DNA of 64,000 nt from Anaerostipes rhamnosivorans (lineage in GTDB: Bacteria > Bacillota > Clostridia > Lachnospirales > Lachnospiraceae), in contig NZ_CP040058.1 of the NCBI RefSeq assembly GCF_005280655.1, forward strand, positions 777,001-841,000. Reading direction: 5' to 3'. The notes beneath the pieces were generated by a model. It worked only from the letters and a program-made list of their open reading frames with translations. It had not been told where the DNA came from and made no database searches. Below are positions 35,161 to 44,094 of the stretch, one piece after another; the stretch's first letter is position 1, and each line of letters starts with the position of its first letter. Position numbers and translations under genes: made by a program.

Positions 35161-36447
35161 ATGGTTAAAGCAATAGTGGGAGCCAACTGGGGCGACGAAG
35201 GAAAAGGTAAGATTACAGATATGTTGGGGGAAACTTCTGACATCATCGTACGTTTCCAGGGAGGAGCGAATGCCGGGCATACCATCATTAACGACTACGG
35301 AAAGTTCGCGCTTCACACGCTGCCTTCCGGTGTATTCTATAATCATACAACCAGCATTATCGGAAACGGTGTGGCGCTGAATATTCCAGTCCTTTTTAAG
35401 GAGGTTGAGGAGATTGTGTCACAGGGAGTGCCGAAACCAAAGATCCTGGTTTCTGACAGGGCCCAGATCGTGATGCCGTACCACATCCTGTTCGATGAAT
35501 ACGAGGAGGAGAGACTGGGCAAAGGATCTTTCGGATCCACAAAATCAGGGATTGCGCCGTTTTATTCTGATAAGTATGCTAAGATCGGTTTCCAGGTCAA
35601 CGAACTGTTTGACGGGGAAGCATTAAAAGAAAAATTGACAAAGATCTGTGAGACAAAGAATGTACTGCTTGAGCATCTGTACCACAAACCTCTCCTGAAC
35701 CCGGACGAGTTGTATGACACTCTGATGGAATACAAGGAGATGGTAGCGCCGTATGTCTGCGATGTTTCACTGTTTCTGCACAATGCACTGAAAGAAGATA
35801 AGACGATTCTTTTAGAGGGACAGCTTGGCTCCCTGAAGGATCCGGACCACGGTATTTACCCGATGGTGACGTCTTCCTCCACACTGGCTGCATACGGAGC
35901 TATCGGTGCGGGTATTCCGCCTTATGAGATCAAAAAGATCGTCACAGTTGTCAAAGCGTATTCCAGCGCCGTAGGTGCGGGGGCTTTCGTCAGTGAGATC
36001 TTTGGGGAAGAAGCCGATGAACTCCGAAAACGCGGTGGAGACGGCGGTGAATTTGGTGCGACGACCGGACGTCCGAGACGGATGGGCTGGTTTGACGTTG
36101 TAGCTTCCAAGTACGGATGCAGGATGCAGGGAACCACAGATGTGGCCTTTACTGTTCTGGATGTCCTTGGATATTTAGAGGAGATTCCGGTTTGTGTCGC
36201 TTATGACATTGACGGCAAAGTGACCACTGACTTCCCGACTACAGGGGAACTGGAAAAAGCAAAACCGGTGATCGAGGTGCTTCCGGGCTGGAAGAGCGAC
36301 ATCCGCGGTATCACAGAGTATGAAGACCTTCCGGAAAACTGCAGAAAGTATATAGAGTTCGTCGAGGAGAAGATCGGATATCCGATCACATTGATCTCCA
36401 ACGGACCCGGAAGACATGAGATTATCCGCAGAGGATATACAGACTAG
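35161..36447 (+). CDS. purA: Adenylosuccinate synthetase
   Basis: Joins IMP and aspartate with GTP to form adenylosuccinate, the first AMP-specific step. The 428-residue protein starts with the GTP/IMP signature VGANWGDEGKGKITDML and has GANAGHTI and the C-terminal GRP-type guanine-binding segment ISNGPGRHE. AGGAGG precedes the ATG. It is transcribed alone from its own promoter to a strong terminator, apart from purF-purB. Confidence 0.97.
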   Translation: MVKAIVGANWGDEGKGKITDMLGETSDIIVRFQGGANAGHTIINDYGKFALHTLPSGVFYNHTTSIIGNGVALNIPVLFKEVEEIVSQGVPKPKILVSDRAQIVMPYHILFDEYEEERLGKGSFGSTKSGIAPFYSDKYAKIGFQVNELFDGEALKEKLTKICETKNVLLEHLYHKPLLNPDELYDTLMEYKEMVAPYVCDVSLFLHNALKEDKTILLEGQLGSLKDPDHGIYPMVTSSSTLAAYGAIGAGIPPYEIKKIVTVVKAYSSAVGAGAFVSEIFGEEADELRKRGGDGGEFGATTGRPRRMGWFDVVASKYGCRMQGTTDVAFTVLDVLGYLEEIPVCVAYDIDGKVTTDFPTTGELEKAKPVIEVLPGWKSDIRGITEYEDLPENCRKYIEFVEEKIGYPITLISNGPGRHEIIRRGYTD

Positions 36448-36455
36448 AAATAAGG

Positions 36456-36491
36456 AAAAACCTCTTTGTAGATATGACAAAGAGGTTTTTT
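36456..36491 (+). terminator. Intrinsic terminator after purA
   Basis: A perfect 14-bp stem with core ACCTCTTTGT/ACAAAGAGGT, a 7-base loop and a T run. lepB starts 20 bases later. Confidence 0.9.
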
Positions 36492-36510
36492 GTCCAAGTA
36501 AGGAGGCATC

Positions 36511-37065
36511 ATGGAAAAGGAACAGGAGCAGGAAAATAAAAAGAAACAAAACTTCAGAAAAGAAGTCAGGAGTTGGATCGTGTGCATCGTTGCGACCCTG
36601 GCAATCACTTTGTTCATCACAAACTTTGTCATTGTCAACGCCAGCATTCCAAGCGGATCCATGGAAAATACGATCATGACAGGAGATAAACTCATTGCAT
36701 TCAGGACCGCTTATCTGTTCGGCGAACCAAAACGGGGGGATGTGATCATCTTTAAATACCCGGATGATGAAACTGAATGGTATATTAAAAGAGTCATTGC
36801 GCTTCCGGGTGAGACCATCGAAGTCAAAGACGGGAAGGTATATATCAACAAAAGCAAAAAGCCCTTGAAGGAGCCTTATATCAAAGAGGAGCCCGTGGAT
36901 GATTTCGGACCGTATAAGGTGCCGGACAACGGTTATTTTGTCATGGGCGACAATCGGAACAGCTCCAACGATGCGAGAGAGTGGCAGACCCACTATGTGA
37001 CCAGAGAGGAGATCATAGGGAAGGCAAGTTTCAGATATTATCCATCTCCGAAATGGATCAAATAA
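36511..37065 (+). CDS. lepB: Signal peptidase I
   Basis: Membrane serine protease that removes signal peptides. The 184-residue protein has a charged cytosolic N-terminus, one membrane segment (about 22-42) and the catalytic pair Ser50 (IPSGSMENT) and Lys93 (YIKRVIALPG); MGDNRNSSNDAR is the family box E. AAGGAGG precedes the ATG. This is the short, single-span Gram-positive type. The lipoprotein gene follows after 12 bases and may be co-transcribed. Confidence 0.95.
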   Translation: MEKEQEQENKKKQNFRKEVRSWIVCIVATLAITLFITNFVIVNASIPSGSMENTIMTGDKLIAFRTAYLFGEPKRGDVIIFKYPDDETEWYIKRVIALPGETIEVKDGKVYINKSKKPLKEPYIKEEPVDDFGPYKVPDNGYFVMGDNRNSSNDAREWQTHYVTREEIIGKASFRYYPSPKWIK

Positions 37066-37077
37066 AGGAGAGAGCTC

Positions 37078-38205
37078 ATGAAAAGAAAAATCAGGATTCT
37101 TATGGTATTCGCGGCTGTGCTGGCCTTCATGGCAGCAGGATGTTCCAAAAAATCAGAATTAAAACCGTTTTCATCAGAAGAGGAGTTAAAGACATTTATA
37201 GGGGAGACGACCAAAAAGGATGAGGTATCTGATTTCCCTAAGCTGGATTATGCTTCGGACCGCACAGTGATGTTTCACAACTCTGCGGGATTTTATGTCT
37301 ACGATATGAAAGAGAAAAAGATATCTGCTGCTCTGGATCTGGAAAAAATGAAGCTGTTTTCAGAGGATGGTGAGACGGAAACAAAGATTATTGTATCCAG
37401 TGATGGCACAGTGGTGCGCCTTCTCAGAACAAAGGGAGAGGACACAGTCGAGGATTATTTCTTTGATGTGAAAAAAATGACACTGTCCGATAAAAAGAAA
37501 GCCTTTGATGACATCTATGAAGGTGATATTCAGCAGAAAGAACAAAAGAATTTTGCGGGCAGGCCAAAGGAGGACGTGATCCAGGAGTTGATGAGCCAAG
37601 GACAGAATGACTCCAATGCATTGATCCAGAATAACAGCACAGTGGATTTTCTCGGTTATCCGTCCGGTGTCTATATGAAGGAAGACCAGATGTTTAAAAA
37701 TCTGTCTCTGGTCCAATATGACGTGAAGACAAAAAGGAAGACTGTGATTCCTCTGTTTAAAGGTTTTGTGAACCTGGATCAGGAGACAGACGCGTCAAAG
37801 CTTTCATTTAAAGATAGCCGTTTTATGAAATTCAGCAGCAAAGGGGTACTGTATTTTGATGTGGATGCCATGAAGGGCACCGATGGGGCAAAGGGTACTT
37901 TTGGAAACCTTGTCATCGGCAATGTTTTTCAGACACAGAACGGAAAGCTCACTGTGACCTTTGAGGATCTCTCCAAGGCAGATCTGTCGCTGAAGCCGGT
38001 TCTGTCCCTGAACAATATGGATGAACAGGGAGAACCTCAGATGGCGGAACTTAGGAAAGGAAAAAATACATATACCTTCAAGAACCTGAGCAAGAGCCTG
38101 TTTTATTATATCGATTATTACCCTACGAAGGATGCGGTAAGTGAGAAGGCTGCCAAGAAGATCGAACAACAGAATGCAAAGCTTAATGTTATTATAGGAA
38201 ACTAA
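37078..38205 (+). CDS. Lipoprotein of unknown function
   Basis: A 375-residue exported protein with a lipoprotein signal peptide: positive start (MKRKIR), hydrophobic stretch and lipobox MAAGC, with Cys22 as lipidation site. The rest is hydrophilic, rich in lysine and acidic residues, with beta-type segments (FHNSAGFYVYDM, YDVKTKRKTVIPLF) and no recognised domain or catalytic motif. It should be anchored on the outer face of the membrane. It follows lepB closely. No role can be given. Confidence 0.8.
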   Translation: MKRKIRILMVFAAVLAFMAAGCSKKSELKPFSSEEELKTFIGETTKKDEVSDFPKLDYASDRTVMFHNSAGFYVYDMKEKKISAALDLEKMKLFSEDGETETKIIVSSDGTVVRLLRTKGEDTVEDYFFDVKKMTLSDKKKAFDDIYEGDIQQKEQKNFAGRPKEDVIQELMSQGQNDSNALIQNNSTVDFLGYPSGVYMKEDQMFKNLSLVQYDVKTKRKTVIPLFKGFVNLDQETDASKLSFKDSRFMKFSSKGVLYFDVDAMKGTDGAKGTFGNLVIGNVFQTQNGKLTVTFEDLSKADLSLKPVLSLNNMDEQGEPQMAELRKGKNTYTFKNLSKSLFYYIDYYPTKDAVSEKAAKKIEQQNAKLNVIIGN

Positions 38206-38210
38206 AGGCA

Positions 38211-38239
38211 TGGACGCGCGCAAAGGCCTGTGTTATAAT
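38211..38239 (+). promoter_or_regulatory. ridA promoter
   Basis: TGGACG, 17 bases, then TATAAT inside the perfect extended -10 TGTTATAAT (38231-38239), just after the lipoprotein stop. Confidence 0.65.
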
Positions 38240-38294
38240 AGAAGCACAAAAAAATTGTATGAACCTTAATATTTTTTAGAAAGTGAGGTAGATC

Positions 38295-38678
38295 ATGATG
38301 ACACGTGAAACGATCAATGCAGACAAAGCTCCTGCGGCAGTGGGACCTTACTGCCATGCAGTAAAAACAGGAAACCTTGTATTCACATCGGGACAGCTTG
38401 GGCTGGATCCAAAAGAAGGAACACTCCCAGAAGGAGTGGAGGCACAGGCAGACCAGGCTCTGACAAATCTAAACGAAGTACTGAAGGCTTCTGGATTGTC
38501 TCTGGATCATGTGATCAAGACAACCGTATTCTTAAATGATATCAACGATTTTGCGGCAATCAATGCAATTTATGAGAAACGGTTCGGGGACAATAAACCG
38601 GCCCGTTCCTGCGTGGAAGCAGGGGCTCTTCCAAAAGGTGCGCTGTTTGAGATCGAAGCCATCGCAGTGGCTGAATAA
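38295..38678 (+). CDS. ridA: RidA-family 2-iminobutanoate/2-iminopropanoate deaminase
   Basis: A 127-residue YjgF/YER057c/UK114 protein that hydrolyses reactive enamines and imines released by PLP enzymes such as threonine dehydratase. The conserved arginine that binds the substrate carboxylate is in ARSCVEAGALPKGALFEIEAIA, the family signature. It forms trimers in known cases. Two adjacent ATG codons (38295, 38298) are possible; AAGTGAGG lies upstream of both. It is a single-gene unit with promoter and terminator. Confidence 0.95.
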   Translation: MMTRETINADKAPAAVGPYCHAVKTGNLVFTSGQLGLDPKEGTLPEGVEAQADQALTNLNEVLKASGLSLDHVIKTTVFLNDINDFAAINAIYEKRFGDNKPARSCVEAGALPKGALFEIEAIAVAE

Positions 38679-38693
38679 TCTGTATTTGAAGGA

Positions 38694-38738
38694 TAACCTC
38701 TTTCCGGGGAATTTATAGTTCCCGGAGAGAGGTTTTCT
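38694..38738 (+). terminator. Intrinsic terminator after ridA
   Basis: AACCTCTTTCCGGGGAA pairs imperfectly with TTCCCGGAGAGAGGTT and is followed by TTTCTTT. Confidence 0.85.
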
Positions 38739-38767
38739 TTGATTGTCATAGAATATAGGGGTATAAT
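38739..38767 (+). promoter_or_regulatory. Promoter of the GGDEF gene
   Basis: TTGATT, 17 bases, then perfect TATAAT (38762-38767), about 40 bases before the start. The -35 hexamer overlaps the T tail of the ridA terminator. Confidence 0.6.
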
Positions 38768-38808
38768 GGAGACAATACTTAGCCAGAACACTGAGCCAGG
38801 GGGGTAAA

Positions 38809-40218
38809 ATGGAGAAACAGAAAGGGAACAGACAGCTGAATACGATGATCATACTGCTGCTTATCGTTGGGCTGCTCTCTTTTTTTATTTTCTCTTTTGT
38901 GCAGTATTACCGGAAAATGGATACTAAAATTGCTGACCAGACCAGGCTTGACTTAAAGACGACCAATGATACGGCAAAGGCATCCCTGCAGTCTCTTCTC
39001 AAAGACAACCAGAACTGGCTGGAAAGCTTGGCAATGATCTGTGATGTGCCGGACGGAACGGGACAGGAAAATTGGTGGGACATAGTCAGAAGGTTTGACT
39101 CAAAGGGGCTGAAGCTCGGAGTTGCAGACAAGAAAGGCAATATTTACTACAGTGATCATAAAAGACAAAAAATCGCAGACAGAACTTACTACAAAAGTCT
39201 GATGAGAGATCAGAGCAGCATCTCAAAGGTACTCATGGACAAAGAGGAAGGAACAGAATCTATTATCATAGGTGTTCCGCTGGTCAGAGACGGAAAAGTC
39301 AAGGGTGCAGTATGCCTGGAGTACAGTACTATGGAACTGGGAAGAATGTTAAACGGAAAAGAATTAAAAGGGACGGGAGCCGTACTCGTGTTTTCCAAAA
39401 AGGGCAATGTGGCGGCATCCTATAAAGGCATGGAGAAATTTCATACGATGTATGAGATGCTGGATACTATGAAGTATGATGACAGCAGTGAACTGCCTGC
39501 CATGGAGGCCAATATCCAAAAAGGGAATAGCGGCTATTTATATTACCACAACAATGGAAAACTACGGATGCTTTACTATGAACCAGCAGGAATCAGTGAC
39601 TGGTATATCTGTACTCTTGCAGTGGCAGAGACCTATGAGGAAACTCTCTATTCTCTTAAAAGAGAGACCCTGTTTCTGATGCTAAAAGGGACCATGATTA
39701 CAATTCTGCTCTTTATTTTTAGTCTTCGGTTTTTTAGACTGCACCGCAGCGAGAAAAAGGAAAATACAAAAGATGCGCTGACAGGGTCCCTGAACCGGAA
39801 GAACTTCCAGAGGATCTTGGAAAAGGACCTGAAAAGCAAAAGGAGATACATTGCATGTTTTTTTCTGGACATTGATGATTTTAAGGGGGTTAATGACACT
39901 TACGGCCACCAAAGAGGAGATGAGGTCCTGACCGGGGTGGCCAGCTGCCTTCGGAAGAGTCTACGTGAAAAAGATGTGGTCAGCCGTTATGGAGGAGATG
40001 AATTCACCTGCCTGATTTACGGAACAAAAGACAGAAAAAAGATCGAGGAGATCGCCGGAAGGGTACTTAGGTCAGTGACAGCGGAGAACCATGTGAATAT
40101 AAGCATAGGGATTACGTTGATAAAAGACGGCGACTCTTACGGCCAGGTGATCGAAAGAGCGGACAGCGCCCTGTATGAAGCGAAAATAAGAGGAAAGAAC
40201 CAGTATGTGATATTATGA
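38809..40218 (+). CDS. Cache-domain diguanylate cyclase
   Basis: A 469-residue membrane sensor that makes c-di-GMP. One membrane segment (about 14-32), an extracellular Cache-type ligand domain (about 35-290), a second membrane segment (about 293-313) and a GGDEF domain (about 325-469). The active site is intact (SRYGGDEFTC, Gly395 onward), and an RxxD inhibitory site (REKD) lies five residues before it, so product inhibition is expected. GGGGGG-like purines precede the ATG. It probably links an outside small molecule to motility or surface behaviour. No EAL or HD-GYP protein is in the window. Confidence 0.92.
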   Translation: MEKQKGNRQLNTMIILLLIVGLLSFFIFSFVQYYRKMDTKIADQTRLDLKTTNDTAKASLQSLLKDNQNWLESLAMICDVPDGTGQENWWDIVRRFDSKGLKLGVADKKGNIYYSDHKRQKIADRTYYKSLMRDQSSISKVLMDKEEGTESIIIGVPLVRDGKVKGAVCLEYSTMELGRMLNGKELKGTGAVLVFSKKGNVAASYKGMEKFHTMYEMLDTMKYDDSSELPAMEANIQKGNSGYLYYHNNGKLRMLYYEPAGISDWYICTLAVAETYEETLYSLKRETLFLMLKGTMITILLFIFSLRFFRLHRSEKKENTKDALTGSLNRKNFQRILEKDLKSKRRYIACFFLDIDDFKGVNDTYGHQRGDEVLTGVASCLRKSLREKDVVSRYGGDEFTCLIYGTKDRKKIEEIAGRVLRSVTAENHVNISIGITLIKDGDSYGQVIERADSALYEAKIRGKNQYVIL

Positions 40219-40279
40219 CATTTTCCACATGATTTCCGTTCAGCTCTTAGAATGCCTCACTCCAATCATGTGGAAAATG
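40219..40279. repeat. Palindromic repeat element, copy 1
   Basis: A perfect 16-bp stem (CATTTTCCACATGATT, 40219-40234; mate 40264-40279) around a 29-base loop. The inner 49 bp (40225-40273) are repeated in reverse orientation at 51714-51762 with one mismatch. It lies between the convergent GGDEF and MATE genes. No T run follows on either strand, so it is not a standard terminator. Confidence 0.88.
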
Positions 40280-40323
40280 GATGAAATATCTTCTGGAGAA
40301 ACCGGCCGACAAGCCAGATAACA

Positions 40324-41727
40324 TCATTCCATGTTAGGAGTGATGTCTGGTTCTTCCGGATGTCTCAACAGTTTTTTTGAGGTAAAGTAGAAAACCCCGG
40401 TGGTGATAGCAGATGCCAGTGTATCCGCGATGGGTTCTGCGGTGAAGATTCCGGTGGTTCCCAAAAAGACTGGGAGGATCAGGGCCAGAGGGATCAGAAG
40501 TATGATCTTTCGCAGGAGAGCCATGATCAGTGAGATCTTTGCCCTGCCCAGTGCCATGAAGGTGTTCTGGCAGGCGTACTGTGCTCCTATGAACAGAAAA
40601 CCGCCCATAAAGATACGGATCATAGGTTTTCCCAGTGCAGCCAGTCCACGGGCAGCTTCCCCGCTGGAGAACAGGTAGATATATATCTGGGGCACTGCCA
40701 TGGAGAGTGCCCATATTGCGGAAGTATAGGCCACGGTGATGGTAAACAAAAGCCGGAAGGCCTTTTTTACCCGGTCCATATTCCGGCTTCCGTAGTTGTA
40801 GCTGATGATGGGCTGTGCGCCCTGGGCCAGACCCAGCGCAGGCATGGATAGAAACTGCATGGAGCTTATGGCAATGGTGGTGATGGAAACAAGTGCATCC
40901 GCGTTGGCGCCTCCGTATCGTTTCATGCCGGAGTTTAAGGTGATCTGAACCAGGCTTTCTGTAGACTGCATAATAAATGGCGCGATCCCCAGGGCGATCA
41001 CAGGGAGCAGTACCTTTAGCTCAGGCCGCAGATACTTTCTTCTGATCTTAAGGTCTGTCCGTTTTCCTGTCAGAAAGCAGATGACCCAGAGGGCCGATAC
41101 CCCTTGGGATATGACGGTGGCAAGGGCGGAACCTTTGACTCCCAGACCCAGACCAAAGATAAAGATCGGATCTAAGATAATGTTCAGCAGAGCCCCGATC
41201 AACACGGTCAGCATACTGGTCTTGGCAAACCCCTGGCAGGTGATAAAGCTGTTGAGGCCCAGGGAGAACATGACAAAGATGGAACCGATCAGATAAATAC
41301 TCAGGTAATCATTGCCGTAAGGCAGGATGTTTTTGGTGGCTCCGAACATGGAGAGCAGGGATTCCTTTCCCAGATAAAAAAACAGGGTAAGAGGAACGGC
41401 CAGAATAGTCAGAGCAGTCACCGCATTCCCAAGAATCTTTTCCGCGCCGTCATGGTCCTTCTGTCCCATTTTGATGGAAACTCTTGGGCTGCCTCCCATA
41501 CCGATCATGGAAGCAAATGCGGAAATGATCATGATGATCGGGAATGCAATGCCGAGTCCGGCAATGGCAAGGGGTCCTTCCCCTCCGGGCAGCCTGCCGA
41601 TATAGATCCGGTCTACCATGTTATAGAGCGCGTTGATGACTTGGGCGGCGATAGTGGGGACGGCCAGCTGAAACAACAGTTTTCCTATCGGCATAGTGCC
41701 CAGTGCAGTTTCATTGTTGGTGTTCAA
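40324..41727 (-). CDS. MATE-family multidrug/cation efflux protein
   Basis: A 467-residue antiporter of the MATE family with about 12 membrane segments, expelling drugs or metabolites against Na+ or H+. Two homologous halves are evident; the first contains PTIAAQVINALYNMVDRIYI and GMGGSPRVSIKMGQ, and the second QGAQPIISYNYG. The TTG at 41727 is chosen because GAAGGAG stands 8 bases upstream; a longer frame to 41814 has no ribosome site. It is divergent from the glucosidase gene. Substrate unknown. Confidence 0.9.
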   Translation of the reverse strand: MNTNNETALGTMPIGKLLFQLAVPTIAAQVINALYNMVDRIYIGRLPGGEGPLAIAGLGIAFPIIMIISAFASMIGMGGSPRVSIKMGQKDHDGAEKILGNAVTALTILAVPLTLFFYLGKESLLSMFGATKNILPYGNDYLSIYLIGSIFVMFSLGLNSFITCQGFAKTSMLTVLIGALLNIILDPIFIFGLGLGVKGSALATVISQGVSALWVICFLTGKRTDLKIRRKYLRPELKVLLPVIALGIAPFIMQSTESLVQITLNSGMKRYGGANADALVSITTIAISSMQFLSMPALGLAQGAQPIISYNYGSRNMDRVKKAFRLLFTITVAYTSAIWALSMAVPQIYIYLFSSGEAARGLAALGKPMIRIFMGGFLFIGAQYACQNTFMALGRAKISLIMALLRKIILLIPLALILPVFLGTTGIFTAEPIADTLASAITTGVFYFTSKKLLRHPEEPDITPNME

Positions 41728-41871
41728 AAATATCACTCCTTCATATGATTCAATAGGGTCTTTTAGTGCTGACCTTCCAAAATCAGGGAAGGGAAAAAAG
41801 ACCGATGAGAACATGATACCTTATTAAGCGGAGTACGTCTACCCGGAGAGAAGGAAAGAGAGGTGCAGTCA

Positions 41872-43449
41872 ATGGAGAATTACAGAGGGAGAGAGGAAAT
41901 CGTCTATCAGGTTTATCCAAAAAGCTTTTGTGACAGTGACGGGGATGACATCGGAGACTTGAAGGGAATCACAGAAAAGCTTGGCTATTTAAAGGATCTT
42001 GGGATCACGATGCTGTGGATCTGCCCGGTATACGCATCCCCTATGGATGACAATGGATATGATATTTCGGATTATTACAGCATGAATCCTATGTTCGGTA
42101 CCATGGACGAGATGGAGCAGCTGATCCATGAGGCCGGCAGGAAAGGCATAAAGATTATGATGGACCTGGTCCTCAATCATACATCCGATGAACATGAATG
42201 GTTTCGCAAAGCTTTGGCAGATCCACAAAGTAAATACAGAGATTATTATATATTTGAGACACTCCAGAACGGGTGTCCGCCCAGTAATTTAAGATCAGTG
42301 TTCGGCGGTTCTGTCTGGGAACCTGTACCGGGAACCGATGAATACTATTTTCACTCTTTTTCAAAGAAGCAGCCGGATCTCAACTGGGAGAACAAAGAGA
42401 TGAGATCTGAGCTGTATGAAATGATTCGGTGGTGGATGAACAAAGGAATTGCCGGTTTCCGGGTGGATGCCATTAACTTTATCAAGAAAGATCTGAATGC
42501 CTCTGTAATAAAACCTGATGGAAAAGACGGATTGGCTAGCTGTTTTCCCTATACAAGAAATGTAGAGGGAATCCAAAAGTTCCTGAAGGAAATGAGAAAA
42601 GAGGTGTTTGAGCCGTGCGGGTGTATCACGGTTTCAGAAGCGGTGGATGTGCCGTATTCTGAACTCGGAAATTATATCGGGGATCAGGGCTGTTTTTCTA
42701 TGATGTTTGACTTCCACTACACCAACTTTGATCTTGAGGGAAACGATGAAAAATGGCATAAAAGAAAAGATTGGACCATGGAAGAGTTCAGGGAGCTGTT
42801 GTTTGAGAGCCAGGAGGAAATCCAGAAAACCGGGTGGCAGGGTCTGTTTATAGAAAATCATGACCAGCCAAGGGCAGTAAATAAGTTTTTTCCGTTTAAA
42901 GAGGACCAGACTTACGAGGCATCCACTGTTCTGGCGGGCATGTATTTTTTTCTGCGGGGGACGCCTTTTATTTACCAGGGGCAGGAATTGGGTGTCAAAA
43001 ATGTGTGGAGGGATTCCATTGAAAGTTTTGACGACATTGAGAGCAGGGGGCAGTATGAAACGGCCCTGTCAGATGGGTGTACAAAAGAGGAGGCACTGTA
43101 TTATATTAATTTAAGAAGCAGGGACAATGCAAGGCAGATGATCGATTGGGAAGAAGCCGGGAGACAGGAAAATGATAAAAAATCTGTATTAAGTTTCTAC
43201 AAGGAGATGACAGCCCTGCGGAAACGGGAATCTTGTCTGGTGCAGGGCAGTTTTAAACCGCACAGAGAATATGGAAAAGATGTTGTGGCATATGAGAGAA
43301 ATGACGGTTTTACAAGGATCCTTGTGCTGTGTAACTTTTCAAAAATAAGACAGGAGATCAAAAATGTGGACGGAAAAATCTTATTGAGTAACCAGCCGGT
43401 TATACAAGGATTTTTAGAACCATTTCAAGTTATTGTGATAAAAAAGTAA
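41872..43449 (+). CDS. GH13 alpha-glucosidase (oligo-1,6-glucosidase type)
   Basis: A 525-residue cytosolic glycoside hydrolase of family 13 that releases glucose from alpha-linked oligosaccharides. The nucleophile is Asp199 (FRVDAINF), the acid/base Glu256 (TVSEAVDVP) and the third acid Asp331 (ENHDQPRAVN). DLVLNHTSDEHEWF is the first conserved region. VSEAVDVP replaces the usual VGE with a Ser before the Glu, which is uncommon. The ATG at 41872 has GAGAGG 8 bases upstream. No signal peptide. It is shorter than the usual 555-560 residues, mostly in the C-terminal beta domain. Confidence 0.9.
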   Translation: MENYRGREEIVYQVYPKSFCDSDGDDIGDLKGITEKLGYLKDLGITMLWICPVYASPMDDNGYDISDYYSMNPMFGTMDEMEQLIHEAGRKGIKIMMDLVLNHTSDEHEWFRKALADPQSKYRDYYIFETLQNGCPPSNLRSVFGGSVWEPVPGTDEYYFHSFSKKQPDLNWENKEMRSELYEMIRWWMNKGIAGFRVDAINFIKKDLNASVIKPDGKDGLASCFPYTRNVEGIQKFLKEMRKEVFEPCGCITVSEAVDVPYSELGNYIGDQGCFSMMFDFHYTNFDLEGNDEKWHKRKDWTMEEFRELLFESQEEIQKTGWQGLFIENHDQPRAVNKFFPFKEDQTYEASTVLAGMYFFLRGTPFIYQGQELGVKNVWRDSIESFDDIESRGQYETALSDGCTKEEALYYINLRSRDNARQMIDWEEAGRQENDKKSVLSFYKEMTALRKRESCLVQGSFKPHREYGKDVVAYERNDGFTRILVLCNFSKIRQEIKNVDGKILLSNQPVIQGFLEPFQVIVIKK

Positions 43450-43484
43450 GAGAATGATTTCAAAACCAGAAAGGAGCAATCATT

Positions 43485-43773
43485 ATGACTTGTTTTTTAT
43501 GTAAAGGAAATGTAGAAAAGGCTATTACAACATATATGACAGAATACAATAATTGTTATATTATACCCACAGGGCATCCCGTATTTTACACCCTTCGGGT
43601 GGACGCGCAACGCGCGACAAGGTTTCATTAAGAACGTGCCATGTACAAAATGTAATCAATGTGGTGAAGAATGTCTAAATGGTGTTACCTTACAGAAAAT
43701 TGAAAACATTTTAGAAAAACTAAAAGTCATCATTACAGAAATTGCTGTTGTAGATTTTAACAATGCTGCTTAA
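43485..43773 (+). pseudogene. YgiT-type zinc-finger gene broken by a 61-bp insertion
   Basis: The frame starts MTCFLCKGNVEKAITTYM with a good ribosome site (AAAGGAG) and then stops at a TAA (43629-43631) after 48 codons. Removing 43566-43626 restores a frame reading IIIKNVPCTKCNQCGEECL and ending at 43773 with DFNNAA, giving a protein of about 75 residues with CxxC...CxxCGE zinc ligands. This matches the YgiT/MqsA-type zinc-finger family, often the antitoxin-like partner of a DUF4258 or MqsR-like protein; no such partner is visible upstream. The insertion shifts the frame, so no full product can be made. Confidence 0.8.
43566..43626. repeat. 61-bp hairpin-rich insertion, related to 51673-51711
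   Basis: The insert contains short inverted repeats: GGGCATCCC, CACCCTTCGGGTG and GCGCAACGCGC. Its first 39 bases (counted from 43564) align without gaps to 51673-51711 at 31 positions. Several differences keep the hairpins paired. No clear target duplication is visible, although the borders lie in an AT-rich codon run. Confidence 0.7.
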
Positions 43774-43790
43774 AGTTGTTTAAATAAGTA

Positions 43791-43818
43791 TTGACATACG
43801 TTTATAATAGGTTATAAT
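43791..43818 (+). promoter_or_regulatory. Promoter of the riboflavin operon
   Basis: Perfect TTGACA (43791-43796), 16 bases, perfect TATAAT (43813-43818); a second TATAAT at 43803-43808 is too near. Start expected close to 43825, shortly before the FMN aptamer. Confidence 0.85.
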
Positions 43819-43836
43819 AAATAATATTAATTGAAT

Positions 43837-43948
43837 AGGATCTTCAGGGCAGGGTGGAATTCCCTACCGGTGGTACAGCCCACGAGCCGCAAGGCATGAT
43901 TCGGTGAAACTCCGAAGCCGACAGTATAGTCTGGATGAAAGAAGATAA
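43837..43948 (+). ncRNA. FMN riboswitch (RFN element)
   Basis: The leader contains the conserved RFN pieces in order: GGATCTTCAGGGCAGGGTG, CCCTACCGGTGGT, AGCCCACGAGCC, GATTCGGTGAAACTCCGAAG, CCGACAGTATAGTCTGGATG and GAAGAT. The 5' GATCTTC pairs with 3' GAAGAT(a) to close the aptamer. The class binds FMN and stops expression of the riboflavin genes when FMN is plentiful; two terminator hairpins follow. Confidence 0.97.
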
Positions 43949-43958
43949 ATGATAAACG

Positions 43959-44036
43959 AACTCTGGGATTTACGCACAGCGTAGGTCAGATGCATTTGGT
44001 GTATTTGATCTGCTGTTATAAGTCTCAGTTTTTTTA
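43959..44036 (+). terminator. Riboswitch expression-platform terminator
   Basis: AACT, GGGATTTA and ACAGC (43959-43980) pair with GCTGT, TAAGTCTC and AGTT (44012-44030), enclosing a further hairpin (CAGATGCA...ATCTG). The stem ends in TTTTTTTATTTTT. It starts 10 bases after the aptamer and is the likely FMN-controlled switch. Confidence 0.75.
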
Positions 44037-44094
44037 TTTTTATTGGTTTTGTTGCGTAATACAACAAGATCCATGAATGAACTTTAGCTTTTTT

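Noticed and set aside
40219..40279. Reading the 16-bp stem as a bidirectional terminator for the GGDEF and MATE genes
   Set aside because: There is no T run on either strand, and the loop is 29 bases and conserved in a second copy elsewhere; a repeat element explains it better.
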